NCBI RefSeq assembly: GCF_900099705.1
Contig: NZ_LT629695.1
Location: forward strand, 496,001-560,000
From: Agrococcus jejuensis
GTDB taxonomy: Bacteria > Actinomycetota > Actinomycetes > Actinomycetales > Microbacteriaceae
DNA: 64,000 nt
Reading direction: 5' to 3'
How positions within the stretch are numbered: position 1 is the first letter of the stretch; every line of letters starts with the position of its first letter. Under the pieces are notes generated by a model, which saw nothing but the letters and a program-made list of their open reading frames with translations, searched no databases and was not told where the DNA came from. A program made the translations under genes and the position numbers. This document shows positions 53,035-62,030 of the stretch, in pieces.

Positions 53035-54135
53035 TCAGGAGGACGCGGCGGAGGCAGCGATCTGGGCGTCGGCGGCGGAGCGAGCCCACGACTCGGCGGC
53101 GGCGATCGCAGCGAGGGTCGCGGGGACGGCGTCGTGCGCGTCGAGCACGCGCTCGACGACGGCGAGGACGTCGAGGAAGCCGATGCGACCGTCGAGGAAG
53201 GCGTGCACCGCCTGCTCGTTCGCCGCGTTCAGCACCGCGGGCGCCGTGCCGCCGCGCGCGGCCGCGGCGCGCGAGAGGCGGATGCCCGCGAGCGGGCCGT
53301 CGTCGTCGACGGGCTCGAAGGTCCAGGTGGATGCGCGCGTCCAGTCCAGCGGAGCGACCGCATCCGGCACCCGCGCGCCCCCGTCGAGGGCGAGCGCGAT
53401 CGCGAGCGCCATGTCGGGCGGCGAGCACTGCGCGATCGTCGAGCCGTCGACGAACTCGACCATCGAGTGCACGATCGACTGCCGGTGCACCGTCACGGCG
53501 ACGTCGTCGAGCGGCACGCCGAAGAGCGCGTGCGCCTCGATGACCTCGTGCCCCTTGTTCATGAGCGTCGCCGAGTTCGTCGAGATGACGCGCCCCATCG
53601 ACCACGTCGGATGCGCGAGCGCATCCGCGGGCGTCACCGAGGCGAGCCGCGCGCGATCCCACCCGTGGAACGGCCCGCCGCTCGCCGTGAGCACCAGCCG
53701 CCGCACCTCGTCGGCGCGGCCTGCGGCGAGGCACTGCGCGATCGCCGAGTGCTCCGAGTCGACCGGCACGATCTGCCCCGGCGCCGCCGCAGCCATCACG
53801 AGCTCGCCGCCGACGACGAGCGACTCCTTGTTCGCGAGCGCGAGCGTCGCCCCGGTGCCGAGCGCCGCGAGCGTCGGCGCGAGCCCCGCCGACCCCGTGA
53901 TGCCGTTCACGACGACGTCGCACTCGACGTCCTCGATCAGCCGCACGGCATCCGCGGCGCCGAGCGCCGTCGCCGAGGCGGGCACGCCCAGCGCCTCCGC
54001 CTGCGCCGCGAGCCCGCCGGCATCCGAACCCGCCGCGAGCCCGACGACCGAGAACCGGCCGGGATGCGCGCGCACGAGCTCGATGGTCTGCGTGCCGATC
54101 GACCCCGTCGATCCGAGCAGCAGGATGCGTCTCAC
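53035..54135 (-). CDS. dxr: 1-deoxy-D-xylulose-5-phosphate reductoisomerase
   Basis: 366 residues. It makes MEP, the second pathway step, with NADPH. Cofactor motif GSTGSIG (8-14), ANKESLVVGG, the metal site around VDSEHSAI, substrate loop TASGGPFHG, and ATLMNKGHEVIEAHALF. GTG start at 54135 overlaps the preceding OsmC gene by 4 nt. ispG is 3.5 kb downstream on the same strand. Confidence 0.97.
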   Translation of the reverse strand: MRRILLLGSTGSIGTQTIELVRAHPGRFSVVGLAAGSDAGGLAAQAEALGVPASATALGAADAVRLIEDVECDVVVNGITGSAGLAPTLAALGTGATLALANKESLVVGGELVMAAAAPGQIVPVDSEHSAIAQCLAAGRADEVRRLVLTASGGPFHGWDRARLASVTPADALAHPTWSMGRVISTNSATLMNKGHEVIEAHALFGVPLDDVAVTVHRQSIVHSMVEFVDGSTIAQCSPPDMALAIALALDGGARVPDAVAPLDWTRASTWTFEPVDDDGPLAGIRLSRAAAARGGTAPAVLNAANEQAVHAFLDGRIGFLDVLAVVERVLDAHDAVPATLAAIAAAESWARSAADAQIAASAASS

Positions 54136-54641
54136 GCGTGCGCGCCGGCGTCGCCGCCCGGCTCCCCCGCCACGAGCACGCCGTCGTGCCAGATCGTCGG
54201 CGCGTGGTCGACGGGGAACGCGACCGACGACGCGATGAAGCAGTCCTTCGACGCCTGCAGGTGCGCCTCGAGCGCGACCGCGGCCATGTCGGCGTCGCGC
54301 ACCGTCACGCGCGGCCGCAGCACGACGCGCTCGAACGCGCCGCCCGTGCCCTGCGTCACCATGAACCCCTCGGCGACGTCGTCGTACGCCGTCACGACGA
54401 CGCCGCGCGTCACCGCCTGGTGCAGGTACGACAGCATGTGGCACTGCGCCAGCGCCGCCACGAGCAGCTGCTCGGGATTGTGGCGCGTGCGGTCGCCGCG
54501 GAACGTCGGATCGGCCGAGCCGAGGATGTCGGGCAGCCCGTCGACGCGGATGACGTGGTCGCGAGCGTACGAGCGATAGCCCTCGGTGCCGACGTCGCCG
54601 GCACCCGTCCACTCCACCCCGACGCGGTACTCATGGCGCAT
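54132..54641 (-). CDS. OsmC-family protein
   Basis: 169 residues. Two reactive cysteines of the peroxidase-like family are present: C67 in AALAQCHMLSYLH and C134 in ASKDCFIASS, which match the OsmC/YhfA-type subgroup rather than Ohr. It may reduce organic hydroperoxides; not tested. ATG at 54641 has TAGCCT 7 nt upstream and is preferred over an Arg-rich upstream extension. Cotranscribed with dxr by a 4-nt overlap; divergent from gabT. Confidence 0.88.
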   Translation of the reverse strand: MRHEYRVGVEWTGAGDVGTEGYRSYARDHVIRVDGLPDILGSADPTFRGDRTRHNPEQLLVAALAQCHMLSYLHQAVTRGVVVTAYDDVAEGFMVTQGTGGAFERVVLRPRVTVRDADMAAVALEAHLQASKDCFIASSVAFPVDHAPTIWHDGVLVAGEPGGDAGAHA

Positions 54642-54648
54642 GCCACCC

Positions 54649-54654
54649 AGGCTA
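54649..54654 (-). promoter_or_regulatory. -10 element of the OsmC-dxr operon
   Basis: TAGCCT, 7 nt before the ATG at 54641; leaderless pattern. Confidence 0.6.
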
Positions 54655-54687
54655 GCCAGGCACGCGGGTCGCCCGCCGGGCCGCGCG

Positions 54688-54693
54688 TAGGAT
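54688..54693 (+). promoter_or_regulatory. -10 element of gabT
   Basis: TAGGAT, 7 nt before the ATG at 54701; 33 bp from the divergent OsmC promoter. Confidence 0.6.
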
Positions 54694-54700
54694 CGAGAGC

Positions 54701-56020
54701 ATGACCGACGTGCTCGCACCCCAGTCCCGCTCCGTCACGACCCCCATCCCGGGTCCGCGCAGCCAGGAGCTGCTCGCGCGCAAGGCGAAGGTGGTGCCGC
54801 AGGGCGTGCCGAGCCAGCTGCCCGTCTTCATCGCCTCGGCGCACGACGCGATCATCACCGACGTCGACGGCAACCGCTTCATCGACCTCGGCTGCGGCAT
54901 CGGCGTCACGACCGTCGGCCACACGAACGACGCCGTCGTCGCCGCCGTGCAGGAGCAGGTCGCGCGCCTCACGCACTCGCTGTTCGGCACGACCCCGTAC
55001 GAGTCGTACGTGCGCGTCGCCGAGCTGCTCGCCGAGCTCACGCCCGGCGACTTCGAGAAGCGCTCGTTCTTCGTGAACTCGGGCTCGGAGGCCGTCGAGA
55101 ACGGCGTGAAGATCGCCCGCCGGTACACGCGTCGCCGCGCCGTCGCGGTGCTCGAGCACGGCTACCACGGCCGCACGAACCTCACGATGACGATGAACTT
55201 CAAGCCGGCGCCGTACGCGACCGGCATGGGGCCGCTCGCCTCCGACATCTTCCACGCGCCCGGCTCGTACCCGCTGCGCGACGGCCTCGACGGCGCCGCC
55301 GCCGCGAAGCGCACCATCTGGTACCTCGAGAAGCACGTGGGCGTCGAGGACCTCGCGTGCCTCGTCGTCGAGCCCATCCAGGGCGAGGGCGGCTTCATCG
55401 TGCCCGCCGACGGCTACCTCCCCGCCATGCAGGAGTGGTGCACCGCGAACGGCGTCGTCATGATCGCCGACGAGGTGCAGTCGGGCGTCTGCCGCACCGG
55501 CAAGACGTTCGCGGCCGAGCACTTCGGCTGGGTGCCCGACCTCGTGCTGTCGGCCAAGGGCATCGCGGGCGGCATGCCCCTCGCGGGCGTCACGGGCCGC
55601 GCCGACATCATGGATGCGGTGCACACGGGCGGCATCGGCGGCACGTTCGGCGGCAACCCCGTCTCGTGCGCCGCAGCCGTCGCCGTGCTCGAGCAGGTGC
55701 AGTCGTCGGACCTCAACGGCAAGGCGCAGCGCATCGAGGCCGTGCTGCGGCCGCTGCTCGAGGCGCTCGCCGCGAAGCACGACGTCATCGCCGAGGTGCG
55801 CGGCCACGGCGCCATGCTCGCGATCGAGCTCGTCGACCCTGCCACGGGCGACCCCGTGCCGTCGGCGCCGATCTCGAAGGCGGCCGGCGAGCAGGGCGTG
55901 CTCGTGCTCACGGCGGGCACCGACTACAACGTGCTGCGCTTCCTGCCGAGCCTCGCGATCACCGACGCCCAGCTCGAGGACGCGATCGCCGTCATCGACG
56001 AGGCGTTCTCCGCGCTCTGA
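54701..56020 (+). CDS. gabT: 4-aminobutyrate aminotransferase (class III PLP)
   Basis: 439 residues. PLP lysine K286 in LVLSAKGIAGGMP, D257 in IADEVQSG, and NSGSEAVENGVKIARRYT. The motif set is that of GABA/2-oxoglutarate transaminases, which make succinate semialdehyde. A succinate-semialdehyde dehydrogenase gene is not adjacent, so a related omega-amino acid transaminase is also possible. Its TGA overlaps the ATG of the next oxidase gene by 1 nt. Confidence 0.88.
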   Translation: MTDVLAPQSRSVTTPIPGPRSQELLARKAKVVPQGVPSQLPVFIASAHDAIITDVDGNRFIDLGCGIGVTTVGHTNDAVVAAVQEQVARLTHSLFGTTPYESYVRVAELLAELTPGDFEKRSFFVNSGSEAVENGVKIARRYTRRRAVAVLEHGYHGRTNLTMTMNFKPAPYATGMGPLASDIFHAPGSYPLRDGLDGAAAAKRTIWYLEKHVGVEDLACLVVEPIQGEGGFIVPADGYLPAMQEWCTANGVVMIADEVQSGVCRTGKTFAAEHFGWVPDLVLSAKGIAGGMPLAGVTGRADIMDAVHTGGIGGTFGGNPVSCAAAVAVLEQVQSSDLNGKAQRIEAVLRPLLEALAAKHDVIAEVRGHGAMLAIELVDPATGDPVPSAPISKAAGEQGVLVLTAGTDYNVLRFLPSLAITDAQLEDAIAVIDEAFSAL

Positions 56021-57141
56021 TGCGGGTCGCCGTCGTCGGGCTCGGTGCCTGGGGCTCGATGACGGCGTGGCGCCTCGCCAGGGCGGGCGCCGACGTCGTC
56101 GGCTTCGAGGCCGGCGTGATCGGACATGACCACGGGTCGTCGCACGGCGCCACGCGGCTGTACCGGCGCCTGTGCGTCGAGCACGCCGGGCTCGTGCCGC
56201 TCGCCGAGCGGTCGGCCGAGCTGTGGCGCACGCTCGAGCAGGAGGCGGGAGAGCCGTTGCTCACCGTCACGGGCGGCGTCTCGATCGGTCCCGCCGACTC
56301 GGCGCTCGTGCACGACTCGCTCGCGGTCGCCGCGGCGACGGGCGTCGCGCACGAGGTGCTGGATGCGGAGGCGATCCGCGCGCGCTGGCCCATGCTGCGC
56401 ATCGCCGACGATGCCGTCGGCATCGTCGACCCCGCGGCGGGCATCCTCGCGGCCGAGCCCTCGGTGCTCGCCGCCGCCGCGGCCGCCAGGCGTGCGGGCG
56501 CGACGCTGCACGATCGCACGCGCGTCGACGTGACGGATGCCGCCGACGGCATCGTGCGCGTCGACGGCCGCGAGGAGCGGTTCGACCAGGTGATCGTGGC
56601 CGCAGGCGCCTGGACGGGCGAGCTCGTGCCCGGACTCGGCGTCACGCCGACGCGCACGCTCGTGACGTGGTTCGCGCCGCGCCCCGGCGAGGAGGCGCAG
56701 CACTCGGCCGAGACGCTCGGCGTCGTCGTCGTCGCCGTCGAGGATGCGTGGATGTGGGGCCACGGCGCGCTGCCGGGCGGCCTCGTGAAGCTCGGCCCCG
56801 CCGACGACCCCGCATTCGTGCCCATCGGCCCCGACGCCCTCCCCGGCAGCAGCGACCCGCGCGACGGTGCGCTCGTGTCGCGCCTGGCCGCCGCGGCGCT
56901 GCCGGGCCTCGATCCGACGCCGACGGGCATGCGCCCCTGCATGTACGGCCGCACGAGCGACCACCAGTTCGTCATCGGTCGCATCGGCGAGCGGCTGACG
57001 GTCGCCGGCGGCTGCAACGGCCACGGCTTCAAGCACGCGGCGGCGATCGGCGAGCACCTCGCCGAGGTCGCGCTGGGCACCGAGCCCACCGTGCCGCTGC
57101 CGTTCGCCGACCCCGTGCGCTTCGCCGCTGCCGCCGCCTAG
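56020..57141 (+). CDS. FAD-dependent oxidase, monomeric sarcosine oxidase/MTOX type
   Basis: 373 residues. N-terminal dinucleotide motif GLGAWGS (7-13), the HDHGSSHGATR loop of the sarcosine oxidase family, and a C-terminal CMYGRTSD with C307 at the place of the covalent FAD cysteine, then CNGHGFKHAAAIGE. It oxidises N-methyl or secondary amino acids to hydrogen peroxide and imines. Translational coupling to gabT suggests a joint amine-catabolic role; exact substrate unknown. The TAG stop shares a CTAG with the convergent FtsK-like gene. Confidence 0.88.
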   Translation: MRVAVVGLGAWGSMTAWRLARAGADVVGFEAGVIGHDHGSSHGATRLYRRLCVEHAGLVPLAERSAELWRTLEQEAGEPLLTVTGGVSIGPADSALVHDSLAVAAATGVAHEVLDAEAIRARWPMLRIADDAVGIVDPAAGILAAEPSVLAAAAAARRAGATLHDRTRVDVTDAADGIVRVDGREERFDQVIVAAGAWTGELVPGLGVTPTRTLVTWFAPRPGEEAQHSAETLGVVVVAVEDAWMWGHGALPGGLVKLGPADDPAFVPIGPDALPGSSDPRDGALVSRLAAAALPGLDPTPTGMRPCMYGRTSDHQFVIGRIGERLTVAGGCNGHGFKHAAAIGEHLAEVALGTEPTVPLPFADPVRFAAAAA

Positions 57142-59780
57142 GCGAGCCGGCTCGCGACGCCGCCGACGAGCATCCAGCGCCGCTCGCCGCGCAGCACGGG
57201 CGACAGCGGCGCACCCCGCAGCACCTGCCGCGCGACACGGTCGTCGACGCCGAGCACGAGGACGGGCCGGTCGACCCGCAGCCGATCGAGCGCGCCCCAT
57301 GCGGCCTCCCATTCGCCCACGGTGCCGATCGTGACGTCGCCCGGCGCCGCCGGCTTGCCCGTGGCGCCGAGGCCCCGCGGCACGTCGTCGAGCGTCGCCG
57401 CGACGATCGCGAGCGGCCCCCGCGGCATCGCGACGCGCTGCGGCGTGCGCGGCACGGCCATCGCATCCGCGATCCCCAGCTGCACGCGCTCCCCCGCCAC
57501 CCACGCGGCGCCTGGCGGCATCGTGGCGTCGTAGCGATCCATCGCCCCACCGGCCAGCGCGTGCTCCTGCCGCGACGCGAGCCGCAGGAGCACGCGCGTG
57601 TCGGCGAGCGGCGCGAGCTGCCCCATCGCCGCCGTCGCCCGCCTCGCGGTGAGCGCGACGGCGTGGCCGACGCCCGCCCCCTCGCGCATGCGGCGCGCGA
57701 GCAGCGCCGCGACCTCGTGCGCGTGCTCGTCGTCGAGCCGGGCGAGCAGCGCGTCGACGTCGTCGATCGCGAGCACGCCGGGCGCGATCGGCTCGTGCAC
57801 GGCATCCCACAGCGACTCCTCGTCGCGCACGACGTCGGCGCCGGCGGTCGCGAGCAGGTCGACGAGCGCGCTCTTGCCGCTCGCGGCGGCGCCGAGCGCG
57901 AGCAGCGGCCCGTCGACGGCCGGCCGCCAGACGAGCGGGTCGACGCGCTGGCTCGACGGTCGATCGACGAGGCCGAGCACGATGCCGCCGGGCTCCCGCG
58001 CCACGGGCAGCGCGTCGATCGGGATGCGGGCGGGCAGCGGATCGCACCACGGCCTGCGCGGTGCCGCATGCACCTGCGAGTCCGCGACGAGGCGCGCGAG
58101 CAGCGCAGGCTCGGCGAGCGCCGACTGCGCGTGCACCGTCGCGTGCCCCGCGATGCGCACGACGCAACGGCCGCGCTCGTCGAGCCGCAGCCGCGCGGCG
58201 TCGGGCACGCCCGTGACGGCGATGGCGTCGGCGTCGTCGGGGACGCGCAGCGAGATGCGCACGCCGCAGTTCGCGAGCACCGCGTCGCGCACGGCCTCGG
58301 CGGGCCGCTGCGTGCAGAGGATGAGGTGCATGCCGAGGCTGCGCCCGCGGGAGGCGACGTCGGCGAAGAGCCGCAGCAGGTCGGGCTGCTCGTGCAGCAT
58401 CGCCGCGAACTCGTCGACGACGATCACGAGCCTGCCGAGGCCCGTCGCCTGCTCGATCGACCGCACGCCCTGCGCGTGCAGCACCCGTTCGCGGTGGCGG
58501 ATCTCGGCGCGCAGGCTCTCGATCGCGCGCGTGGCGCCGTGCTCGTCGAGGTCGGTGACGACGCCCACGCAGTGCCGCAGCTCGCGCAGCGCCTCGAACG
58601 ACGCCCCGCCCTTGAAGTCGACGAGCAGCACCGCGAGGTCGGCGGGGTCGTGGCGGCGCGCGAGGGCGGCGATCCACGCGACGAGCAGCTCGCTCTTGCC
58701 CGAGCCGGTCGTGCCGCCGACGACGGCGTGCGGGCCGTCGACCGCGAGGTCGATCGCGAGCGGCTGCGGTGCCGCGAGGAACGTCGCGGGCAGCACGCCG
58801 GGCGCGTCCTGCGCGAGGTCGGCGAGTGGCACGAGCGCGGGCAGCACCGCGGCGCCGCCGATGCCCGCATGCGTCGCTGCCTCGGCGAGACGCGCCGCCG
58901 CCGCGACCGCCTCGAGCGTCGAGACGAGCGCGGGCACGCACGACCGCTCCCCCACGCGCACGCCGTCGAGCCGTGCCTCGACCACGACGCGGCAGTCGCG
59001 GGGCAGCCTCTCGGCCGTCGGCCCGCTCGCGATCGTGACCTCGAGGTCGTCGCCGAGGATGCGCACGAGCACGCCGTCGTCGACGACCTGCCGGTCGACG
59101 CGATGCGGCACGGCGTCGATCCACGCCCACGTCGCGTCGGCCTCGACGACGACGGCGACGTCGCGCGGCGAGAGCTGCGCGAGCACCTGCAGCACGAGGC
59201 TGCGCGCGTGCGCGTCGCCGACGCCAGGTGCCGCGACGACGCCGATGCCCAGCCGGGCGTCGACGACGAGCGGCGCCTCGACCTCGGCGGCATGCGCACG
59301 CAGCGCATCCGCGCGCCGCTGCACGTCGTCGGCCTGGCGATGCGGGTACCCGTCGAGGGCCGACGACGACGCGACGGCCCCGACGCCGAGCGTCACGGGC
59401 ACGGGCTGCCCTGCCGCGTGCCGCCAGCGGTGCGGATGGTTCGCAGGCGCCTCGGCGCACGCGCGCGCGTCGGGATGCGCGTCGGCGATCGCGAGCGCCT
59501 CGTCGGCGTGCGCGGCGCGGATGCGGTCGTCGAGCGCGTCGCAGTCGCGTGCGAAGCGCGCGGCCTCGCGCCGCCTGGCGCGGCGTCGCTGCATGCGCCC
59601 GTCGCCGAGGCTCGCGATCGCGATGACGGGGCCGAGCAGCGCGAAGAGCAGCATGCTCGAGAGCTGCGTCACGAGCCACAGCGCGCCGGCGCCGACGACG
59701 GGCGCGAGGCTCGCGAGCACGGGGAACGACGCGGCGGGCGGCTCGGCGGGCGGCGTGGGCAGCTGGAGGCGATCGGGCAC
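57138..59780 (-). CDS. FtsK/SpoIIIE-type ATPase (EccC-like)
   Basis: 880 residues. Two N-terminal helices (about 18-40 and 43-60) anchor a cytosolic part with two P-loop domains: GGTTGSGKSELL (K362) with Walker B LVIVVDEFAAML, and a second, weaker GAAASGKSAL (K636). This is the layout of type VII secretion EccC, but shorter (EccC has three ATPase domains, about 1300 residues). No WXG100 genes are seen in the window. GTG start at 59780; the ORF upstream of it is shadow sequence of the next gene. Role in export or DNA movement undetermined. Confidence 0.85.
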   Translation of the reverse strand: MPDRLQLPTPPAEPPAASFPVLASLAPVVGAGALWLVTQLSSMLLFALLGPVIAIASLGDGRMQRRRARRREAARFARDCDALDDRIRAAHADEALAIADAHPDARACAEAPANHPHRWRHAAGQPVPVTLGVGAVASSSALDGYPHRQADDVQRRADALRAHAAEVEAPLVVDARLGIGVVAAPGVGDAHARSLVLQVLAQLSPRDVAVVVEADATWAWIDAVPHRVDRQVVDDGVLVRILGDDLEVTIASGPTAERLPRDCRVVVEARLDGVRVGERSCVPALVSTLEAVAAAARLAEAATHAGIGGAAVLPALVPLADLAQDAPGVLPATFLAAPQPLAIDLAVDGPHAVVGGTTGSGKSELLVAWIAALARRHDPADLAVLLVDFKGGASFEALRELRHCVGVVTDLDEHGATRAIESLRAEIRHRERVLHAQGVRSIEQATGLGRLVIVVDEFAAMLHEQPDLLRLFADVASRGRSLGMHLILCTQRPAEAVRDAVLANCGVRISLRVPDDADAIAVTGVPDAARLRLDERGRCVVRIAGHATVHAQSALAEPALLARLVADSQVHAAPRRPWCDPLPARIPIDALPVAREPGGIVLGLVDRPSSQRVDPLVWRPAVDGPLLALGAAASGKSALVDLLATAGADVVRDEESLWDAVHEPIAPGVLAIDDVDALLARLDDEHAHEVAALLARRMREGAGVGHAVALTARRATAAMGQLAPLADTRVLLRLASRQEHALAGGAMDRYDATMPPGAAWVAGERVQLGIADAMAVPRTPQRVAMPRGPLAIVAATLDDVPRGLGATGKPAAPGDVTIGTVGEWEAAWGALDRLRVDRPVLVLGVDDRVARQVLRGAPLSPVLRGERRWMLVGGVASRLA

Positions 59781-59857
59781 GCAGGCATCGTGTCCCGCAC
59801 CACCGCGCCGAGCGGCGGCCCATCCGAGCCCTGTGGACGACGAGCGCCTGTGGAGCC

Positions 59858-62002
59858 TCAGCGCCCCCGCAACGACCGCAGCGACAGCCGGGCCCGCAGC
59901 CGTTCGAGCCACGAGCGGTCGCGGTCGAGCCCGGCGACGAGCTCGCCGCCCGCCTCCCACGCCGCATCGGCCGCGGCGTCGTCGGGATCGACGCGACCGA
60001 ACAGGGCGCGATCGATCGCCGTCGCGAACGCCACCTCGCGGTCGCCGCGCGCCGTCTCGAGGCGCGTCGCCCCCGGCCGTCGCGTGCGGCCGCGATCGAC
60101 GGTCGCGTCGACGAACTCCTTCCACGCCCCCTCGACGCGGTCGGCGCGCGACGACGCGCGCCTGCGTCGGCGGCGCCGCAGCAGCTTGGCGCCGAGGATG
60201 ACGAGCACGGGCGAGGCGATCAGCAGCATGCCGCCGAGCGTCGCCGCGACGATGCCGAGCACGGTGCGCAGCACGCCGTCCTCGGCTGCCTGCGCCGGCG
60301 GCTGCACGGGGTCGGCGGGCTGCTCGCCGCGGTCGACGCCTCCTTCGGGCAGCACGGGCGCGGCCGGCGGCTGCGGCTGCGTCGACGGCTGCGGCGCCGT
60401 CGACTCCTCCTCGGGGATCGGGCGCGACTCGGGCGTCACGCCGATCGCGACCCAGCCTGCCTCCTGCGTCGACACCTCGACCCACGCGTCGAGGTCGCCC
60501 GCGACGACCGTCGTCGGCTCGCCGTCGACGATCGACTGCGGCACGTAGCCGACGACGATGCGCGCCGGGAAGCCCAGCTGCTCCGCGAGCAGCGCGGCCG
60601 CGACCGCGTACTGCTCGCCGTCGCCCACCATGACGCCGTCGAACAGCTCGGCGATGCGTGCGACCGAGTGGCCGGCGCGGGAGGCGGGATCCCCCTCGAC
60701 GCCGTGGCTCAGGTACCCGTCGGCCGCGAGCCCCGCGACGAGCGCCGCGAGCCGCTCGCCGGGCGTCGTCGCGTCCTCGGTCCAGCCCGAGAGCCACGCG
60801 ACGGCGTCGGCGGGCGGCACGACGTCGAGGCGCGGCGAGCCCGCGGGGCTCAGCGTCGCGAGGTCGTCGACGACCGGCGATCGCGAGAACGACACCTCGT
60901 ACGCGTCGCCCGAGTCGATGCCCGCCGTCGCGAGCAGGTCGCCCGTGTCGGCGTCGGCGTGCAGCGATGCCTGCAGCACCGCGGCGCGCGAGCCGACGAA
61001 TCCGACCGACTCGGGCGTGCCGACGTGCGGCAGCCACGGCCCCTCGAGCGCCTGCACCGCGACGCCCAGCACGTCGTCGCCCGTGGGCGGCACGGCGGGC
61101 ATGCGCACGAACGCGGCGTCGCCGACGCCCGCGACGACGCCGTCGTACGCGTCGAGCACCGCGAGGGCGAGGCGGTCGCCCTGCTGCATGCCCGTGGCCA
61201 CGAGCACCGTCTCGTCGCGGCGATCGGGGTCGTGGGATGCGCGGAACGCCGAGAGCGGGCTGTCGAGGTCGCTCGTGTCGAGCACGACGGGGTCGGTGCG
61301 CAGCACGACGCGATCGCCCACCATGGCGGCGCCGCCCACGATGCCGCAGCCGATCGCCGCCGCGGCGACCGTGAGCGACGCGATCGAGCGGCGCCACAGC
61401 GTCGAGAGCGTGCGCGGCGCGGCGCGGCGACGGCGCGCCTGGCGCACGATCGACACGAGCACGACGACGAGCGACATCACGAGCACGGCGTGCAGCACGG
61501 GCGACCACGGGTCGGCGGGTCCGAAGAGGATGGTCCAGGCCGCGATCGCGACGGGCACGAGCCCCGCGAGCTCCGCGCGGTGCGCACGCAGCACGATCGA
61601 CGACGAGATGGCCGAGCCGACGAGCACGAGCAGCAGCGGCGCCACGAGCACGCCACCGCCGACCCCGACGGGTGGCGCGATCGTGAGGATGTCGCGCCAC
61701 GACTGCCAGATGGCGGGCACGACGATGCCGTACGCGTCGAACGTCGGCAGGATGCCCGCGAGCGCCTCGGGCGCCGCGAGCGGCGGCGCGACGACGACGA
61801 ACGCGGCGATGCCGACGAGGATGAGCCACAGCGCGGGCCAGCGCCGCCACCAGCCGAGCAGGCCGATGCCGGTGCCGACGAGCAGCGCCGTGGCGACGAC
61901 GGGCACGATGCGCGTCGAGCCGAACAGCGCGCCCATCGGCAGGCACGCGGCGAGGATCGCGAGCACGCTCGTCGTGAGCGCCGCGAGCCGCCACTGCGTC
62001 AT
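59858..62002 (-). CDS. Transglutaminase-fold membrane protein (TgpA-like) lacking catalytic residues
   Basis: 714 residues. About eight N-terminal helices (within residues 1-205) followed by an extracytoplasmic region and the transglutaminase core: GDGEQYAVAAALLAEQLGFPARIVVGY (from about 460), LDAWVEV and GWVAIGVTP. In active members Cys, His and Asp sit in GYCEQFA, HAWVEV and DPTP; here they are Gly462, Asp505 and Gly521. A further helix lies after the domain, then an Arg-rich cytosolic tail. Probably a structural or binding protein in the MoxR/DUF58/FtsK locus. Confidence 0.85.
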   Translation of the reverse strand: MTQWRLAALTTSVLAILAACLPMGALFGSTRIVPVVATALLVGTGIGLLGWWRRWPALWLILVGIAAFVVVAPPLAAPEALAGILPTFDAYGIVVPAIWQSWRDILTIAPPVGVGGGVLVAPLLLVLVGSAISSSIVLRAHRAELAGLVPVAIAAWTILFGPADPWSPVLHAVLVMSLVVVLVSIVRQARRRRAAPRTLSTLWRRSIASLTVAAAAIGCGIVGGAAMVGDRVVLRTDPVVLDTSDLDSPLSAFRASHDPDRRDETVLVATGMQQGDRLALAVLDAYDGVVAGVGDAAFVRMPAVPPTGDDVLGVAVQALEGPWLPHVGTPESVGFVGSRAAVLQASLHADADTGDLLATAGIDSGDAYEVSFSRSPVVDDLATLSPAGSPRLDVVPPADAVAWLSGWTEDATTPGERLAALVAGLAADGYLSHGVEGDPASRAGHSVARIAELFDGVMVGDGEQYAVAAALLAEQLGFPARIVVGYVPQSIVDGEPTTVVAGDLDAWVEVSTQEAGWVAIGVTPESRPIPEEESTAPQPSTQPQPPAAPVLPEGGVDRGEQPADPVQPPAQAAEDGVLRTVLGIVAATLGGMLLIASPVLVILGAKLLRRRRRRRASSRADRVEGAWKEFVDATVDRGRTRRPGATRLETARGDREVAFATAIDRALFGRVDPDDAAADAAWEAGGELVAGLDRDRSWLERLRARLSLRSLRGR

Positions 62003-62030
62003 CCGCGCACCTCCCGCCTCACGATCGCGC

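Noticed and set aside
57138..61994. 1618-codon minus-strand reading frame as one giant FtsK-like fusion
   Set aside because: Only the part from the GTG at 59780 has FtsK features; the upstream part is an out-of-frame shadow of the transglutaminase-like gene.
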